Part shown: positions 57,517 to 59,681 of the stretch, one piece after another
Layout of the letters: each line of letters opens with the position of its first letter
Numbering within the stretch: position 1 is the first letter of the stretch
Origin: Wenzhouxiangella sp. XN79A
GTDB lineage: Bacteria; Pseudomonadota; Gammaproteobacteria; Xanthomonadales; Wenzhouxiangellaceae
Assembly: GCF_012272825.1 (NCBI RefSeq)
Contig: NZ_JAAWWS010000154.1
Span: 23,155 to 82,835, forward strand
Length of the DNA: 59,681 nt
Reading direction: 5' to 3'
Notes under the pieces: model-generated
Seen by the model: the letters and a program-made list of their open reading frames with translations, nothing else
What the model was told of the DNA's origin: nothing
The model's database searches: none
Program-made: the position numbers and the translations under genes

Positions 57517-57780
57517 GTGGGCCATGCGGATCGTTCGGTGCCAGTCAGCCGCCGCACAAGCGCGGTGGGCAAGGCGCGCGAGTGCAGGACGGGCCGTAGC
57601 CAAGTCAAGCGAGCGGAACGCAGCCCACGGTGCTTGTGCGGCGGCCCTTCGGGCGCCACTCTGCCGGCGCGACTCGGCCTTGCGTTTCCTGGCAAGGGCG
57701 CGGCCATTCCCTGCGGAACGCGCCTTGATTCGCACCGGCACGGCGGCTCCGAGCGTTACCGAAGGATCCGCATGGCCCAC
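57517..57780. mobile_element. MITE-like element with 23-bp terminal inverted repeats
   Basis: The ends GTGGGCCATGCGGATCGTTC plus GGT and ACC plus GAAGGATCCGCATGGCCCAC are inverted copies matching at 22 of 23 positions. Inside, GCCGCCGCACAAGC and GCTTGTGCGGCGGC form a second, perfect 14-bp inverted pair. At 264 bp it is too small for a transposase, and frames on both strands are arginine/alanine-rich without family features. No clear target duplication is visible. It lies in the 491-bp gap between the outer-membrane protein gene and gltD; the 64 bases before it hold nothing recognisable. Confidence 0.6.
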
Positions 57781-57782
57781 TC

Positions 57783-57944
57783 GCCCGCATCAATCATGAA
57801 TCGCCGCGATGATTGCGCCGGGAATTGTTCGCACAGGGGATTTTCCGACCGAGCGGACTACCATGCTGTATTTCCGAGCGAGGACGATTCGCTGTGCGGA
57901 CAAGGACCCAGCAAGGGCGCGAGCTCATTCATGAATAATGCGGG

Positions 57945-57945
<1 letters not shown>
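57783..57945. repeat. Second inverted-repeat element abutting the gltD 3' end
   Basis: GCCCGCATCAATCATGAAT at 57783 and ATTCATGAATAATGCGGGC at 57927-57945 are inverted copies (17 of 19). An inner pair, TTCGCACAG and CTGTGCGGA, lies between them. The right end reaches the first base of the gltD stop codon (read on the plus strand). It may be the remains or ends of an insertion sequence (IS1380-type ends look similar to me, unverified) or a large hairpin ending gltD transcription. Confidence 0.5.
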
Positions 57946-59408
<1,463 letters not shown>

Positions 59409-59557
59409 CTATGTTTGCTTGGCAGCGGCTTGTCTGGCGTGCTACCGGCTTCGAATTCAACATCAAAAGCATTTCGCCGCTGGCTGCGCCAGCTTATGCG
59501 AGTTACTTTTGTGGCGACGATTGTCATGACAAGCGTAACCAAAAGCGTTCTTCCCGC

Positions 59558-59588
59558 AATGGCGCCCGAGCGCAGCTCGGGCGCCATT
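59558..59588. terminator. Perfect 13-bp hairpin upstream of gltD
   Basis: AATGGCGCCCGAG and CTCGGGCGCCATT form a perfect stem with loop CGCAG, extendable by further pairs. It lies about 160 bases upstream of the gltD start and may end transcription of the preceding gene or act between gltB and gltD. The rest of 59397-59681 shows no gene. Confidence 0.55.
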
Positions 59589-59633
59589 GTGGGGGCTTGA
59601 AACCATTGCCACGGAAGAGCAGTCGCCATCGCC

Positions 59634-59681
59634 GGCCTGTTGGAGGCCGCTTGCGGGCGAAGGGTGGTCCCGGCGGAAACC
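59634..59681. repeat. Family B repeat unit, cut by the window edge
   Basis: GGCCTGTTGGAGGCCGCTTG and CGGGCGAAGGGTGG reproduce, in inverted orientation, the right arm of the units in the 15306-16285 array. The unit runs off the window. Confidence 0.8.

Overview
The window is high-GC DNA from a bacterium, most likely a gammaproteobacterium close to Xanthomonadales/Wenzhouxiangellaceae. This is inferred from overlapping proB-proA, an SrkA/YihE kinase, a MaeB malic enzyme with a phosphotransacetylase-like tail, an IPTL-CTERM surface protein, Ser/Thr kinases with TPR tails, an ECF sigma-kinase pair, and secreted proteins carrying an F-x-DGFE motif. No rRNA, tRNA, phage module, CRISPR array or complete transposase gene was found.

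Layout. 1-613: intergenic short-palindrome repeats (48-bp family A and one 95-bp family B variant). 614-8524, all minus strand: a quinone-oxidoreductase-like MDR enzyme, a secreted HExxHxxGxxH metalloprotease, a small DUF3185-like membrane protein, an IPTL-CTERM beta-helix surface protein, and a Ser/Thr kinase overlapping the ECF sigma gene that precedes it. 8702-16728: housekeeping and small genes (periplasmic methyltransferase-like lipoprotein, DUF1508 protein, PyrR-like phosphoribosyltransferase, TraB/GumN protein, proB-proA, MAPEG protein). A roughly 1-kb array of eleven 95-bp palindromic units lies between proB and the MAPEG gene. 16865-20470: a CBS-domain remnant, then a kinase followed by an FHA-GGDEF diguanylate cyclase. 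20622-27180: a tiny membrane protein overlapping an M23 peptidase gene, then pyk, class I aldolase and maeB, with simple tandem repeats before maeB. 27245-28807: an AT-richer orphan gene and srkA.

29195-56270 is the striking region. Five plus-strand genes, overlapping or separated by at most 17 bp, encode a 4544-aa secreted protein, a SurA/PpiC-like foldase, a 578-aa secreted protein of unknown family, a 2793-aa secreted protein and a 765-aa Calx-beta/propeller protein. About 25 of its 27 kb encodes exported giants, with a foldase in the same transcript. In the first giant, lactonase-like beta-propellers are inserted inside DUF11 (Ig-like) domains, four times exactly between the two cysteines of a W-x-C...C loop. 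The last gene carries the same kind of propeller. The second giant has SBBP propeller repeats at its N-terminus and a long helical region followed by a beta-rich end resembling the layout of Tc-toxin A subunits (inference only). An outer-membrane beta-barrel gene follows after a hairpin. I read this as a dedicated surface or secreted megaprotein system with its own periplasmic foldase; its function is unknown.

57453-59681: a MITE-like element and a second inverted-repeat element abutting the 3' end of gltD, then gltD, a perfect hairpin, and the start of another family B repeat at the window edge.
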